Assembly (NCBI RefSeq): GCF_022843985.1 | Contig: NZ_JALHMP010000008.1 | Coordinates: 62,001-126,000, forward strand | Length of the DNA: 64,000 nucleotides | Direction: 5' to 3' | Origin: Phreatobacter sp. | GTDB taxonomy: Bacteria > Pseudomonadota > Alphaproteobacteria > Rhizobiales > Phreatobacteraceae | In this document: positions 35,340 through 44,753 of the stretch, piece by piece | Position numbering within the stretch: the first letter of the stretch is position 1 | Layout: the number at the start of each line of letters is the position of its first letter | Translations under genes and position numbers: made by a program | The notes under the pieces: model-generated | What the model was told of the DNA's origin: nothing | What the model saw: the letters and a program-made list of their open reading frames with translations, nothing else | Databases searched by the model: none

Positions 35340-36431
35340 ATGCGCGCCATCGGCCTGATGTCGGGAACCTCCATGGACGGCGTCGACGTGGCGCTGGTCG
35401 AGACCGACGGCGAGACCATCGGCGGCTTCGGCCCGACCGGCTACCGCGCCTATAGCGAGGACGAACGCGCTATCCTGCGCGCCGCCCTGAAGGAGGGCGC
35501 GCAGATCACCGATCGCACGACCCGTACACCCCTCCTCGCCCGGGCCGAGGCCCTCGTCACCCGCGCCCATGCCGAAGCGGTCGAACTGTTCCTGGAGACG
35601 AACGGACTCGCGCGCGGAGACATCGGCGTGGTCGGTTTTCACGGCCAGACCGTGCTGCACCGCCCGGCGATCGGGCTGACCGTGCAGATCGGCGACGGGG
35701 TGGCGCTGCGCCAGCGACTCGGCATTCCCGTCGTCTACGATCTCCGCCAGGCCGACGTCGCGGCCGGCGGCCAGGGCGCACCGCTCGTGCCGGTCTTCCA
35801 CCGGGCTCTCGCCGCACAGGCCGCCCTCCCCCGCCCGCTGGCGGTGGTCAATATCGGCGGCGTCGCCAATGTCACACTGATTGCTGCGGACGAGGCGCTG
35901 CTCGCCTTCGATACCGGGCCGGGCAATGCGCTGGTCGACGACTGGATGGGCGAGCGGACCGGCGCGCGCATGGATGCCGGCGGCGGCGCTGCGGCGCGCG
36001 GGCGGGCCGACGAGGCCCTGCTCGCCTGGCTCCTGGTCCATCCCTTCTTCGCGAAGCCGCCACCGAAGTCCCTCGACCGCAACGCATTCTCCTTCTCGAT
36101 TGTCGGCAATGTCGCGACCGAGGACGGGGCGGCGTCGCTGACCGCCTTCACTGCGCGTTCGATCGCCCGCGCCGCCGATTTCGTGCCCGATCCGCCGGTG
36201 CTGTGGGTCGTCTGCGGCGGCGGCGCCAGGAACCCGGAGCTGCTGCGGCTTCTCGCCCATGCCACCGGCGCGGAAGTGCGCACCGGCGAGGATGTCGGCT
36301 GGTCGTCGGATTTCCTCGAGGCACAGGCCTTCGCCTTCCTCGCAGTGCGGTCGATGATGGGCTTGCCGCTGACCTATCCCTCGACCACGGGGGTCACGGC
36401 GCCCGTCACTGGCGGGATCGTCCTCGCCTAG
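35340..36431 (+). CDS. anmK: anhydro-N-acetylmuramic acid kinase
   Basis: ASKHA kinase of 363 residues in cell-wall recycling, converting 1,6-anhydro-MurNAc to MurNAc-6-phosphate with ATP. Motifs: MSGTSMDGVDVAL at the N-terminus, GFHGQTVLHRP, NIGGVANVTLI and FDTGPGNALVDDWM. The order tyrS and anmK as divergent neighbours recurs in alphaproteobacteria. A rhodanese gene follows 42 bases later. Confidence 0.95.
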   Translation: MRAIGLMSGTSMDGVDVALVETDGETIGGFGPTGYRAYSEDERAILRAALKEGAQITDRTTRTPLLARAEALVTRAHAEAVELFLETNGLARGDIGVVGFHGQTVLHRPAIGLTVQIGDGVALRQRLGIPVVYDLRQADVAAGGQGAPLVPVFHRALAAQAALPRPLAVVNIGGVANVTLIAADEALLAFDTGPGNALVDDWMGERTGARMDAGGGAAARGRADEALLAWLLVHPFFAKPPPKSLDRNAFSFSIVGNVATEDGAASLTAFTARSIARAADFVPDPPVLWVVCGGGARNPELLRLLAHATGAEVRTGEDVGWSSDFLEAQAFAFLAVRSMMGLPLTYPSTTGVTAPVTGGIVLA

Positions 36432-36473
36432 GCCATACTGAGATCCCCTGACTCACCCGAGCCGAGACCTGCC

Positions 36474-36791
36474 ATGCCTGTCCAAGATCTCTCCACCGAC
36501 GACGTCGCCCGCGGACTCTCCGCCGATTCGATCCTGCTGATTGACGTGCGCGAGCCGCACGAATTCCAGATGGCGCATATTCCGGGGTCGCTGAACCTGC
36601 CGCTCTCCAGCTTCGATCCGCGCGCCATTCCCAACCCGGACGGCAAGCGCGTCGTGTTCATGTGTGCGGCCGGCATGCGCTCGCTCCAGGCGTCGGAGAT
36701 CGCGCAGACTTCCGGCAAGCCTTACGACGCGCATCTGGCCGGCGGCATCAAGGGCTGGGTGATGGACGGGCAGGATATCGTGCGCGGCTGA
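36474..36791 (+). CDS. single-domain rhodanese-like protein
   Basis: A 105-residue sulfurtransferase domain with the active-site loop MCAAGMRSLQAS. The catalytic cysteine is present and is followed by AAGMRS, a six-residue loop as in GlpE or thiosulfate-type rhodaneses. It starts with the typical DDVARGL...ILLIDVREPHEF. No signal peptide is seen. It may transfer sulfane sulfur in the cytoplasm, and its partners are unknown. Confidence 0.9.
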   Translation: MPVQDLSTDDVARGLSADSILLIDVREPHEFQMAHIPGSLNLPLSSFDPRAIPNPDGKRVVFMCAAGMRSLQASEIAQTSGKPYDAHLAGGIKGWVMDGQDIVRG

Positions 36792-36823
36792 TCTGGCGCC
36801 CTGCCTCCCGGGTGCCCGGCCCG

Positions 36824-39800
36824 TCAGCGCTGGGCGGCGTCGCCCGGCATGGGCGGAGGGGTGGACGAGGCGCCGCGGAATTCGAACATCTTGCGCAGGA
36901 AGCCCGGCGTCACCGCCGACAGGGGATTGATGGTCAGGCGCGGCGCGCTGACCGCGCCGGCGATCTGGTAGGTGATGCCGAAAACGCCCTCGTCGGGCGC
37001 CCCACCGAGGAAGAAGCCGAGCACGGGGATGCGCGCGAAGATATTGTTCAGCGCATAGGCCGGCACATAGGTTCCGCGCAGCATCAGGCGGTCCCGGCCC
37101 GGATCGAACTCGCCCTCGACCGTAGCACCGATCGCCGCGCCCCAGAGCAGGCCGTCGGACACGGTCACCTTGCTGGCCGCGCGGGCGAAATTGGCGCGCA
37201 GGCGCGAGAAGGCGAAGGCGTCGTTCTGCTGCTGGCGCGGCGCATTGGGCCCGGTGCCGGCGGCCGCCACCATGCCGGAAATGGCCTGGTCGCCGCGGAT
37301 TCGGAAGTCGGTGATCTCGACACTTCCCTCGCGGATGGTCCCGTTGGGCTGCGGCGGGGTCATGATCAGCGCCAGGGTGCCGCCCTGGAGCGCGCGGTAG
37401 ATGTCGAGGAACCGCAGCAATGCGCCGGCATCGCCGGAACTGACTGCCAGCCGCTGCGCGTTGCCCTGGCCGCGCTGCTCGATGGCAAAGGGCGCATCGC
37501 GGCCGACGCGCCCCGATGCGCTGAGCGAGCGGATCGTCTGGCCCTGGCGGACCATGCGCATCTCAAACTGCCGGATCACCTCGCCGTTGCCGCCGACCAC
37601 GGCATTGGCCTTGAAGTCGATATCGACTTCGGTGGCCGCGGTGGCGGGCGCCAGGGCACCGGGACGCGCCGGCTCGGACAGGGACTTGATCAGGTGGCGG
37701 GCATCGATCATCTCGCCGCGACCGATGACGCGGTGGCCGCTGCCGGCGCGCTCGATGCGGATGTTGACCCTGTCGCCGTCTGACAGGTTATAGGCCGGGA
37801 ACACCCCGGCGATGAGGCCGCCCTTGTCGTCGAAGGTGGCGGAGCCGCGCACGAGCACGCCGCGGCTCTCCACGACGAGGTCCTCCAGCTTCCAGCCGTC
37901 GTCGCCCTCGACCGCGACGAAGCGCGCCTTGGCCGGCTGCCCCCGCGGCTTGCTCCAGCCGGGGAGAAGGTCGGCGAGGGTCGCGGGGCCGAGGTCGACC
38001 TCGACATTGTAGCGGCCGGAATCCTCGCCCACCGTCATCACCCTGACCGGGGTGGGGCCGACGATCCGCGGTCCGATATTGAGCCCGAGGCGTGAGCGGC
38101 CGCGATCATCCAGCGTCGCCGTCAGCCGGATCTCGGGCTTTGCATCGGGGCGGGGCTTGCGGTATTCGAAGTTGGCCTGGGCACCGCCAAGAACGCCCTG
38201 TCCGCGCATGGTGAGGCTGCGCGGAGTCGTCTGGACCTTGAAGGCGGCCCGCTCGACACGCATCTCGCCGAACGCATTATCGGCCGAAAAGCCGGTGAAA
38301 TCGGCATCGACGGCATAGTCGATCAGGTTAGCCTGGAAAGTGTCGGTCAGAGGAACGTTGACCGTGACCTGCGCCGTCACCATACCCTCCACCTTGCCGG
38401 TGGGGAGCGTCGGGCCAGTGGCTGCGCCCTTGAAGGCCTGCTCACCGAGCAGCGCGAAGGCGGCGGAAGCCGAGCCCTGGAGGCGGAACTTGGTCACCGA
38501 TTGCAGTGGCTGTATCCGGTGGTCGAGAATCTCGAACGTCCCCTGGGTGAGGATCAGCCTCTGGCCCACCGCGGGCTCGACGCTGCCGCGCTCCACGGTG
38601 AGGCTCGCCATCTGGCCGTCGACATCGAGATCGAGATCGGCATCCTTCAGCGGCGACATGCCTGGCATGACCCGCAGGGACGTCCCACGCAGTTTGGAGC
38701 GCACCGACAGCGCATCCTTTTCCAGCACCCAGTGCTTGCTCGCCAGCAGCCCGGCCGGAATCGCCATGCGGATGGCGGTGTCATCGGTGGTGCCGCCGCG
38801 CATGTTGTCGGCGACCCAGTCTCGGGCATGGGGGTTGGAGGCGCGCGGCCAGAGCGACAGGGCGGTTGCCAGCGGCATCCGCCCGGCGGTCACGTCGAGT
38901 TCGACGGCGGGCGATCCTTCGGCGAAGGTCAGCTTGCCGGCAATGCGCGCCAGCGTCTCGGCGCCCTGGTCGACCGTCATGCCGCCGAGAGCGAGCGTGC
39001 GGGTCGCCGGTTCGAAGACGAAACGGGCCCCGCTGACATTGATCGGCACCGGCGGCTCATGCGGATTGAGCACGGAGGTGACAGCCCGAAGGGCCTTCAG
39101 CTCGACGACGAAAGGCTCACCGCTGCGGGCCGGCGGGATCACCACACCATTGAGGGAGGCCCTGTTGTCGCCGGCGACGACCTCGACCCGATCGACGACG
39201 AGCCCCGGCGCAAGGGTGTCCCAGTGAACGTCGGCGGCGACGCTGTCGATGGCGACGCGCAGGGCTTCGTCGTTGACGTCGCCGACCTTGCCGGCGCCCA
39301 TGGTGACGCGGCCGTTAAAGGCGACGGGGTCGCCGTCGTCGCCGACCGTCGCCCGCAGGGTGCCGGAAATCGGCGTATCGGCGAAGACGACCTGGGGCCC
39401 CTGCAGGGCCAGCGACAGGTCGCGCGGAGCCATGTCGCGCATCGACAGGTCGATGACCCGGCGACCCGCGGCGTCACGCGGCGTGACGATGGCGGTGGAG
39501 GTCCAGCGGGCGCCCGAGCCCGACGCGTCAAGTTCGATCGACAGGCCGCCGGTGGTCGGGACGGTGAGGTCGAGATCGATGCCGGCGAAGACGAAACGCT
39601 TGCCGGACCGCACGTCGTCGACGATGACCGTGCCATTGCGCAGGCCGAAGCCGGCGAGGCGATGGCCGTCGAGCCCGGACTTCTCGATCAGGTCGAGCCA
39701 GATTCCGAGGCGCCGGAACGGCGACATTTCCGGCTCGGGCAAGGTCGAGTTCACTTCGGCGGCGGGGGGCGTTCCGCTGGCAGGCGGTTCGGTGACGCGG

Positions 39801-40402
39801 CCCTCTTCGGGAATCGGGGTGCGGAATCGCCCGGCGGCGAGAGCGATCTGGCCGTCCTCGCCGACCTTGAGGGCCACGGAGGCGCCGACGAGATCGATCC
39901 GGCGGATGGAGGGGCGACCGAGGATCGGTAGCGAATCGAGCCCGAGCGCGACACGCGGCATGGATGCGACGCGCCGGCCATCGCCGTCATGGACGACGAC
40001 GTCGCGGGCCTCGATCTCGACATTGCCGCTGCCGTCGCGGACGATCACCGCGGCGCCGATGGTCACCGTTCGGCCGTCCCCGAGCTGGTCGGACAGCGAC
40101 CGCGCGATCCACGGCGTCACCATGTCGAGGCCCATGCCGCCGCGCTGGATCTGCCAGGCAAGGAAGAGCAGGGGACAGATGATCAAGAGGAAAAGGCCGG
40201 CGATCGCCCCCGTGCAAACCCGGCGGCGGGTCGACCAACAGGACGGCGCACCACCGAAAACGCGCTTCAGGAAGGCCGGCACGCGCCGGTTGGCCCACCA
40301 GCCGGCAAATGCCCGCGCCGACCCGCGGCCCCATCCGCGCGCGCGGGGGGCGATCAAGGTCGTGTCGCACGGAGCCCGGCCCTGGTCGGGGCGCCAATCC
40401 AT
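36824..40402 (-). CDS. giant AsmA/YhdP-like (DUF3971) envelope protein
   Basis: A 1192-residue protein with one N-terminal membrane anchor (AIAGLFLLIICPLLFLAW, about residues 66-83) and a long beta-rich periplasmic region with DUF3971 and AsmA-C-like features (FNDEAL-type repeats, GVFGITYQIAGAVSAPRLTINPLSAVTPGFLRKMF near the end). It belongs to the repeating beta-groove family thought to bridge inner and outer membranes for phospholipid transport. The exact start is uncertain because the first roughly 60 residues are basic and may be partly untranslated. It converges with the rhodanese gene and diverges from bcp. Confidence 0.85.
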   Translation of the reverse strand: MDWRPDQGRAPCDTTLIAPRARGWGRGSARAFAGWWANRRVPAFLKRVFGGAPSCWSTRRRVCTGAIAGLFLLIICPLLFLAWQIQRGGMGLDMVTPWIARSLSDQLGDGRTVTIGAAVIVRDGSGNVEIEARDVVVHDGDGRRVASMPRVALGLDSLPILGRPSIRRIDLVGASVALKVGEDGQIALAAGRFRTPIPEEGRVTEPPASGTPPAAEVNSTLPEPEMSPFRRLGIWLDLIEKSGLDGHRLAGFGLRNGTVIVDDVRSGKRFVFAGIDLDLTVPTTGGLSIELDASGSGARWTSTAIVTPRDAAGRRVIDLSMRDMAPRDLSLALQGPQVVFADTPISGTLRATVGDDGDPVAFNGRVTMGAGKVGDVNDEALRVAIDSVAADVHWDTLAPGLVVDRVEVVAGDNRASLNGVVIPPARSGEPFVVELKALRAVTSVLNPHEPPVPINVSGARFVFEPATRTLALGGMTVDQGAETLARIAGKLTFAEGSPAVELDVTAGRMPLATALSLWPRASNPHARDWVADNMRGGTTDDTAIRMAIPAGLLASKHWVLEKDALSVRSKLRGTSLRVMPGMSPLKDADLDLDVDGQMASLTVERGSVEPAVGQRLILTQGTFEILDHRIQPLQSVTKFRLQGSASAAFALLGEQAFKGAATGPTLPTGKVEGMVTAQVTVNVPLTDTFQANLIDYAVDADFTGFSADNAFGEMRVERAAFKVQTTPRSLTMRGQGVLGGAQANFEYRKPRPDAKPEIRLTATLDDRGRSRLGLNIGPRIVGPTPVRVMTVGEDSGRYNVEVDLGPATLADLLPGWSKPRGQPAKARFVAVEGDDGWKLEDLVVESRGVLVRGSATFDDKGGLIAGVFPAYNLSDGDRVNIRIERAGSGHRVIGRGEMIDARHLIKSLSEPARPGALAPATAATEVDIDFKANAVVGGNGEVIRQFEMRMVRQGQTIRSLSASGRVGRDAPFAIEQRGQGNAQRLAVSSGDAGALLRFLDIYRALQGGTLALIMTPPQPNGTIREGSVEITDFRIRGDQAISGMVAAAGTGPNAPRQQQNDAFAFSRLRANFARAASKVTVSDGLLWGAAIGATVEGEFDPGRDRLMLRGTYVPAYALNNIFARIPVLGFFLGGAPDEGVFGITYQIAGAVSAPRLTINPLSAVTPGFLRKMFEFRGASSTPPPMPGDAAQR

Positions 40403-40639
40403 TCCGTCTCCATCTCTCGCCCGGGCCTCGTCGGCCCGGGGCCATCATGCGACACGGCGCATTCGGACACTTTTGCCTGATCCGGCTTAACCGAATGTTA
40501 GGCACGGTTCCATGGGGGCGGCGGTGCCATCCACGCCCCGTTCGAACATCGCCGCAGCGGGGCCGAGCGAAAATCCAATGATCTTGCGCAAGCGTAGACA
40601 CAAACCCCTAATGGGCAAAACCGACGAAAGGATGGCGCG

Positions 40640-41104
40640 ATGGGGCTGAATGTGGGGGACAAGGCACCGAACTTCTCGGTGGCGGGGGACCGGGGCGGCA
40701 TCGTCGATCTCGCTGCCCTGAAGGGTCGCAAGGTGGTGCTGTACTTCTATCCGAAGGCCGACACGCCAGGCTGCACGCAGGAGGCGAAGGACTTCACCGC
40801 GCTGAGGGCGGCGTTTGAGGCGGCCGGCACGACCGTCATCGGCATGTCCCGCGACCCGGCCAAGGCACTCGACAAGTTCCAGGCCAAACACGGCCTCGGC
40901 GTGGCACTCGGCTCCGACGAGGACGGGCAGGTCGTGGAAGCCTATGGCGTTTGGGTCGAGAAGAGCATGTACGGCAAATCCTATATGGGCATCGAGCGCG
41001 CCACTTTCCTGATCGATGCGGAGGGCAAGATCGCCCGCATCTGGCCGAAGGTGAAGGTGAAGGACCACGCGGCGGAGGTACTGGCGGCGGCGCAGGCGCT
41101 CTGA
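40640..41104 (+). CDS. bcp: thioredoxin-dependent peroxiredoxin (Bcp/PrxQ type)
   Basis: A 154-residue peroxiredoxin reducing H2O2 and alkyl hydroperoxides. The peroxidatic cysteine is in FYPKADTPGCTQEAKDF. The second cysteine typical of the CTxExxxF-C PrxQ pair is absent, so it is of the one-Cys type. MNVGDKAPNFSV-type N-terminus and GIERATFLIDAEGKI are family features. A 21-bp unit covering the last codons and stop is duplicated directly downstream. Confidence 0.94.
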   Translation: MGLNVGDKAPNFSVAGDRGGIVDLAALKGRKVVLYFYPKADTPGCTQEAKDFTALRAAFEAAGTTVIGMSRDPAKALDKFQAKHGLGVALGSDEDGQVVEAYGVWVEKSMYGKSYMGIERATFLIDAEGKIARIWPKVKVKDHAAEVLAAAQAL

Positions 41105-41127
41105 GCGGCGGCGCAGGCGCTCTTAGC
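41084..41127 (+). repeat. 21-bp tandem duplication spanning the bcp stop codon
   Basis: GCGGCGGCGCAGGCGCTCT-AGC occurs at 41084-41106 and again at 41105-41127. The two copies differ at one base: copy one reads TGA at the stop, while copy two reads TTA. The period of 21 bases keeps frame. Confidence 0.85.
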
Positions 41128-41234
41128 GGCAGCTCAGGCCCCTCACCTTACGGAAAGAACCGCTTACAGGGCACGGTTCGTTAACCTTAATGCGCGGTAA
41201 TGCGGCGTCTCGTTCGCGTAGGGATGGACGCCGG

Positions 41235-42590
41235 ATGCCGCAGCAGCCCAGCCAGCGATACAATCGCGCCCAGCTCGCCCAGGAAGCCAATCTGAGGGCT
41301 CAGGTTCCCACCGGAGCCCTCACACTCGCCTGGCGCGGCCGCGCCGGGACCCGCACCCTGTCGCTATCCTTCGCGCTGAGCGGGATCCTGCTCGTGGTGG
41401 CCCTCGCTCTCTGTTTGTGGGGCGTGGCGGTCACCAGCTATCTCGCCTTCAAGGATGACATCATCGGCGGCATGATGAGCCGGCAGGCGGCCCTGCAGCA
41501 CGCCTATGAGGACCGGATCCGCGACTTGCGCGCCCAGGTCGACCGATTGACGAGCCGCCAGATGGTCGACCAGACCGAACTCGAGCGGCGCGTCGATCAG
41601 GTCGCACGCCGTCAGGCCCTGCTTGAGACGCGGCAGGCCATCGTCACATCGCTGAAGGAATCGGTCGGCGCGCCGCTCCCGCCGAACCGGATGGGCGCAG
41701 TCCTGCCGGGCCGCAGTGCGGCGGCATCGCCCACCCCGCGGCCAGCAGTCGCCGCCGATACGGTACGCCTGACCCCGCCGGCGGAGCGCCAGTCGCGGCT
41801 CGAATCACGCGCCGTGGTCGCCGCCTTGCCCGACACCCCTGTCAGCTTCGCCGGGGAACCCTCTCATCACGACGTGGTCGCCCGGGTCGAGCGCTCGCTG
41901 GACCTCGTCGAGCAGAGCCAGCACGGGCTGCTCCAGGGCCTTGAGACACGCACCGAGCGGCGTGCCAAGCGCATTCGCGCCATGCTCGCCGAACTCGGGC
42001 TTGCCGAAACGCGCCTCGCGCCGGTCGCCCGCGGCGGTTCGACGGCGGGCACGGGCGGCCCGCTCATTCCCCTGCCCGCGCCGACGCCGGATGCATCGCC
42101 CTTCGAGAAGCAGGTGTTCCGGCTGCAGACGGTCATCCGCGACCACGACAGGCTGAACCGTCTGGTCGCCAGCATCCCGATCGCCCGTCCCCATTCCGGC
42201 GAACTCGAACTGTCGTCGGGCTTCGGTGCGCGGCTCGATCCGTTCCTGCGGACCTGGGCCATGCATTCGGGGATCGACTTTCGCGGCGCCACCGGCGAGC
42301 CCGTCTTCGCCTCCGGCAGCGGCCGGGTGAGCCATGCCGCCGCCCTCGGCGGCTATGGCCTGCTCGTCGAGATCGACCACGGCAACGGCATCACCACCCG
42401 CTACGCCCATCTGTCCCGCATCGAGGTGAAGGAAGGCGACCTGGTCGGCGTCGGCCAGCGTGTCGGGCGCATCGGCTCGACCGGCCGGTCGACGGGCCCG
42501 CACCTGCATTACGAGACCCGGGTCAACGGCGAGGCCGTCGACCCCATGCGCTTCGTGCGCGCCGGCTTGAGGCTCGCCTCCGCCGACTGA
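41235..42590 (+). CDS. M23 family (LytM-type) peptidase with membrane anchor and coiled coil
   Basis: Envelope protein of about 451 residues. It has a cytoplasmic N-terminus, one membrane segment (LSFALSGILLVVALALCLWGVAV), a long coiled coil (about residues 85-150), a linker, and a C-terminal peptidase M23 domain. Zinc ligands are visible as HSGIDFRG and GPHLHYE with YAHLSRI between, so it should be an active peptidoglycan endopeptidase or amidase activator. The track start at 41190 has no ribosome-binding site and overlaps a TTAACCTTAA motif. ATG 41235 has AGGGATGG upstream and is preferred. Confidence 0.88.
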   Translation: MPQQPSQRYNRAQLAQEANLRAQVPTGALTLAWRGRAGTRTLSLSFALSGILLVVALALCLWGVAVTSYLAFKDDIIGGMMSRQAALQHAYEDRIRDLRAQVDRLTSRQMVDQTELERRVDQVARRQALLETRQAIVTSLKESVGAPLPPNRMGAVLPGRSAAASPTPRPAVAADTVRLTPPAERQSRLESRAVVAALPDTPVSFAGEPSHHDVVARVERSLDLVEQSQHGLLQGLETRTERRAKRIRAMLAELGLAETRLAPVARGGSTAGTGGPLIPLPAPTPDASPFEKQVFRLQTVIRDHDRLNRLVASIPIARPHSGELELSSGFGARLDPFLRTWAMHSGIDFRGATGEPVFASGSGRVSHAAALGGYGLLVEIDHGNGITTRYAHLSRIEVKEGDLVGVGQRVGRIGSTGRSTGPHLHYETRVNGEAVDPMRFVRAGLRLASAD

Positions 42591-42660
42591 CCTGGCCCGG
42601 CGCGGCCTGGACGTGCATGCCATCGTCGTTCCCCGCGCGGGACAATTCGGGAGAGGATCC

Positions 42661-44622
42661 GTGACGGACCTGTTTCTGGCCTATCGGCGATCGGACAAAA
42701 GCCACGTCGACATCGTCCGGCAGGCGCTGGCCGAACTCGGAATCACCCTCCAGCCGGACATGGAGCCCAAGGGCCGAGGTGCGGCCAAGGCCCTGCGCGA
42801 GGCGGCGGCCGGTGCGCGCGCCCTTCTTGCCCTCTGGCCGGCCGAAATCCTCGACCCCACGGAGAATCATGCCGGCCTCTATAGCCTCGCCCGTACGGCC
42901 CACGAGGGCGGACGGCTCGCGGTGGCGCGGCTCAGTCCGCTGGCGACGGAGAGGCTGGAACCGCCGTTCGACTCCCTCCCGACGCCGGACCTGTCGGGCT
43001 GGCTCGCCGCCTCCGAGGCCAGGGATCCCGCCTGGCAGTCGCTGCTGGTGGCGCTGGGCGAAAAACTCGGGCGGCCGGGGCTTTCCGACCTCGCCCTGGC
43101 GATCGCCGCAGACCGCGAGGCCGACGGCGAGCCGGCCCAGATGGCCTTCGCCCGCCGCCATCCGAACGACCCGGCGACGCCAGCGATCTGGGCCCGTTTC
43201 GAGGGCACCGAGCGCGCGCGTTTCGCTGTCGCGTTCCGCAAGGTCCATAGCGTCCTGCAGGAACGCAACACGGTGGCACAGGACCGGCTGAAGGCACAGT
43301 TGGAGGCCTTCGCCGCCTATCTCAGGGCAGTGCGCACGGATCCGCAGGCGATTCCGCCCGACCCGCGCGAGGCGATGGTGGACGGCGTCGCGGCGCTGCG
43401 CGACAGCGTCGCGCGCCTGTCCGGAGAGAACGAGCGCTTGCGGACCGCGCTCGACCGAGCCGCGGCCGCACCGCCGCCTGTACCGGCCAATGGCAATCTC
43501 CCGCTCAGGTGGATCGGCATTTCTGCCGCCGCCTTTCTCGTCGGCAGCATGGCGGCGGTCGGCGTGACCGAATTCGCCGGCCCCCTGCGCGGCGATGCCC
43601 ATCCGCGGATCGCGGCCCTCGCGAAGGCTGCAGGCGAGAAGGCGCAGGTCGCCTCGAGTGCCGCTGCGGAACTCGCCCGGCTGCGCGAGCAGTCACGAAC
43701 GGCAGCCCGCCGCGCCGAAACGGCGGAAGCCAACCTGCGCATCGCCCGCACCCAGCTTGCCCACAGCCAGACGGAGTTGATCCAGCGGCAGACCCAGGCG
43801 GCCGAGGCGACGGGACAGGCACGGCGCAGCCAGACCGACCTGCAGGCCGCCCAGGCTGCCATCACCGTCGCCGAAAGGAAGGCGCAGGAGGCCACCGCCC
43901 GCGTCGCCAGCCTGGAGACCGAGGTGCAGTCGCTGCGCCAGATCGCGACCGCTGCAGCCGACAATGCCGTCACCACCGGCTCGGTCCGGCCGCGGCCGGC
44001 ACCCGAGGCCGCGACACCAGCCCCGGCTGCCGAGACCCAGGCTGCGCCACAGGTCGCGCCGATGCCGCAGCCGCGCCCCGAAGGCGATGTCACCGGCTCG
44101 GTTCCGCAAGACCCGCCGGCCGGGGTCGACGGGCCCTACCGTCACCGGCGGGACCGCTGGTCCTTCGCCATTCCCAAGGACTTCCGGCTCGACAGCGACA
44201 ACGACCTGCCGGGACCAATCAATTCGGTGCTGGTCCACGAGCATAACCGCGATGCCGTGGTTGTGGTCAGTGCCAACCACGCGCGCGGCGCCTGCACGGC
44301 ACAGGCCTGGTACTGGGACACGATCATCGAAGGCGCGCGTCCCCGCCGCGGTGAGGTGATGAGCGATGCTGGCCTGCCGCCAGGCGACGGCGGCTTCCGC
44401 GGGTTCTCGGTCCGCGGGCGCGGCGTGCTGCAGGGCGACCGCTTCCGCACCGATCTCGACTATTACGACCTGGTGGCGCAGAAGCGAAACGAGCCCGGCG
44501 TCGTCTATCTGGTCCAGGCCCGCTTCCCGCGCGCCATGGCGAGCGAGATGATCCGCGCAGTCAACACCATGTGGCGGGATTTCGAAGTGACCGGGCCGCG
44601 GGCCTATCCGACGCGTTGCTGA
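42661..44622 (+). CDS. TIR-like domain protein with transmembrane segment, coiled coil and C-terminal periplasmic domain
   Basis: A 653-residue protein of unusual architecture. Residues 1-130 resemble bacterial TIR_2 domains (TDLFLAYRRSDKSHVDIVRQAL, then ARALLALWPAEI and the typical end PDLSGWLAA). The WVRxEA-type segment with the NADase glutamate is not conserved. A helical region (about 180-265) precedes a membrane span (WIGISAAAFLVGSMAAVGVTEF). Then come a periplasmic coiled coil, a Pro/Ala linker, and a C-terminal domain (about 500-653; RWSFAIPKDFRL, NTMWRDFEV). GTG at 42661 has GGGAGAGGA upstream. Function unknown; probably a scaffold or sensor. Confidence 0.8.
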   Translation: MTDLFLAYRRSDKSHVDIVRQALAELGITLQPDMEPKGRGAAKALREAAAGARALLALWPAEILDPTENHAGLYSLARTAHEGGRLAVARLSPLATERLEPPFDSLPTPDLSGWLAASEARDPAWQSLLVALGEKLGRPGLSDLALAIAADREADGEPAQMAFARRHPNDPATPAIWARFEGTERARFAVAFRKVHSVLQERNTVAQDRLKAQLEAFAAYLRAVRTDPQAIPPDPREAMVDGVAALRDSVARLSGENERLRTALDRAAAAPPPVPANGNLPLRWIGISAAAFLVGSMAAVGVTEFAGPLRGDAHPRIAALAKAAGEKAQVASSAAAELARLREQSRTAARRAETAEANLRIARTQLAHSQTELIQRQTQAAEATGQARRSQTDLQAAQAAITVAERKAQEATARVASLETEVQSLRQIATAAADNAVTTGSVRPRPAPEAATPAPAAETQAAPQVAPMPQPRPEGDVTGSVPQDPPAGVDGPYRHRRDRWSFAIPKDFRLDSDNDLPGPINSVLVHEHNRDAVVVVSANHARGACTAQAWYWDTIIEGARPRRGEVMSDAGLPPGDGGFRGFSVRGRGVLQGDRFRTDLDYYDLVAQKRNEPGVVYLVQARFPRAMASEMIRAVNTMWRDFEVTGPRAYPTRC

Positions 44623-44646
44623 GGCGGCCCAGATAGCGGGACAACA

Positions 44647-44671
44647 AAAGGCCGCCCCGAGGGCGGCCTTT
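44647..44671. terminator. bidirectional Rho-independent terminator
   Basis: AAAGGCCGCCC and GGGCGGCCTTT form an 11-bp stem with a CGA loop between the convergent TIR-like and lysR genes. An A-run precedes and a T-run follows, so it can act on both strands. Confidence 0.85.
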
Positions 44672-44753
44672 CCGTTGCGCGGCGAAAGGAGAAGCCGCGA
44701 TCCATACCGCCTTCTCGCGAGATCTACTCCGGACGCTGCCCGGGATCACGGGG

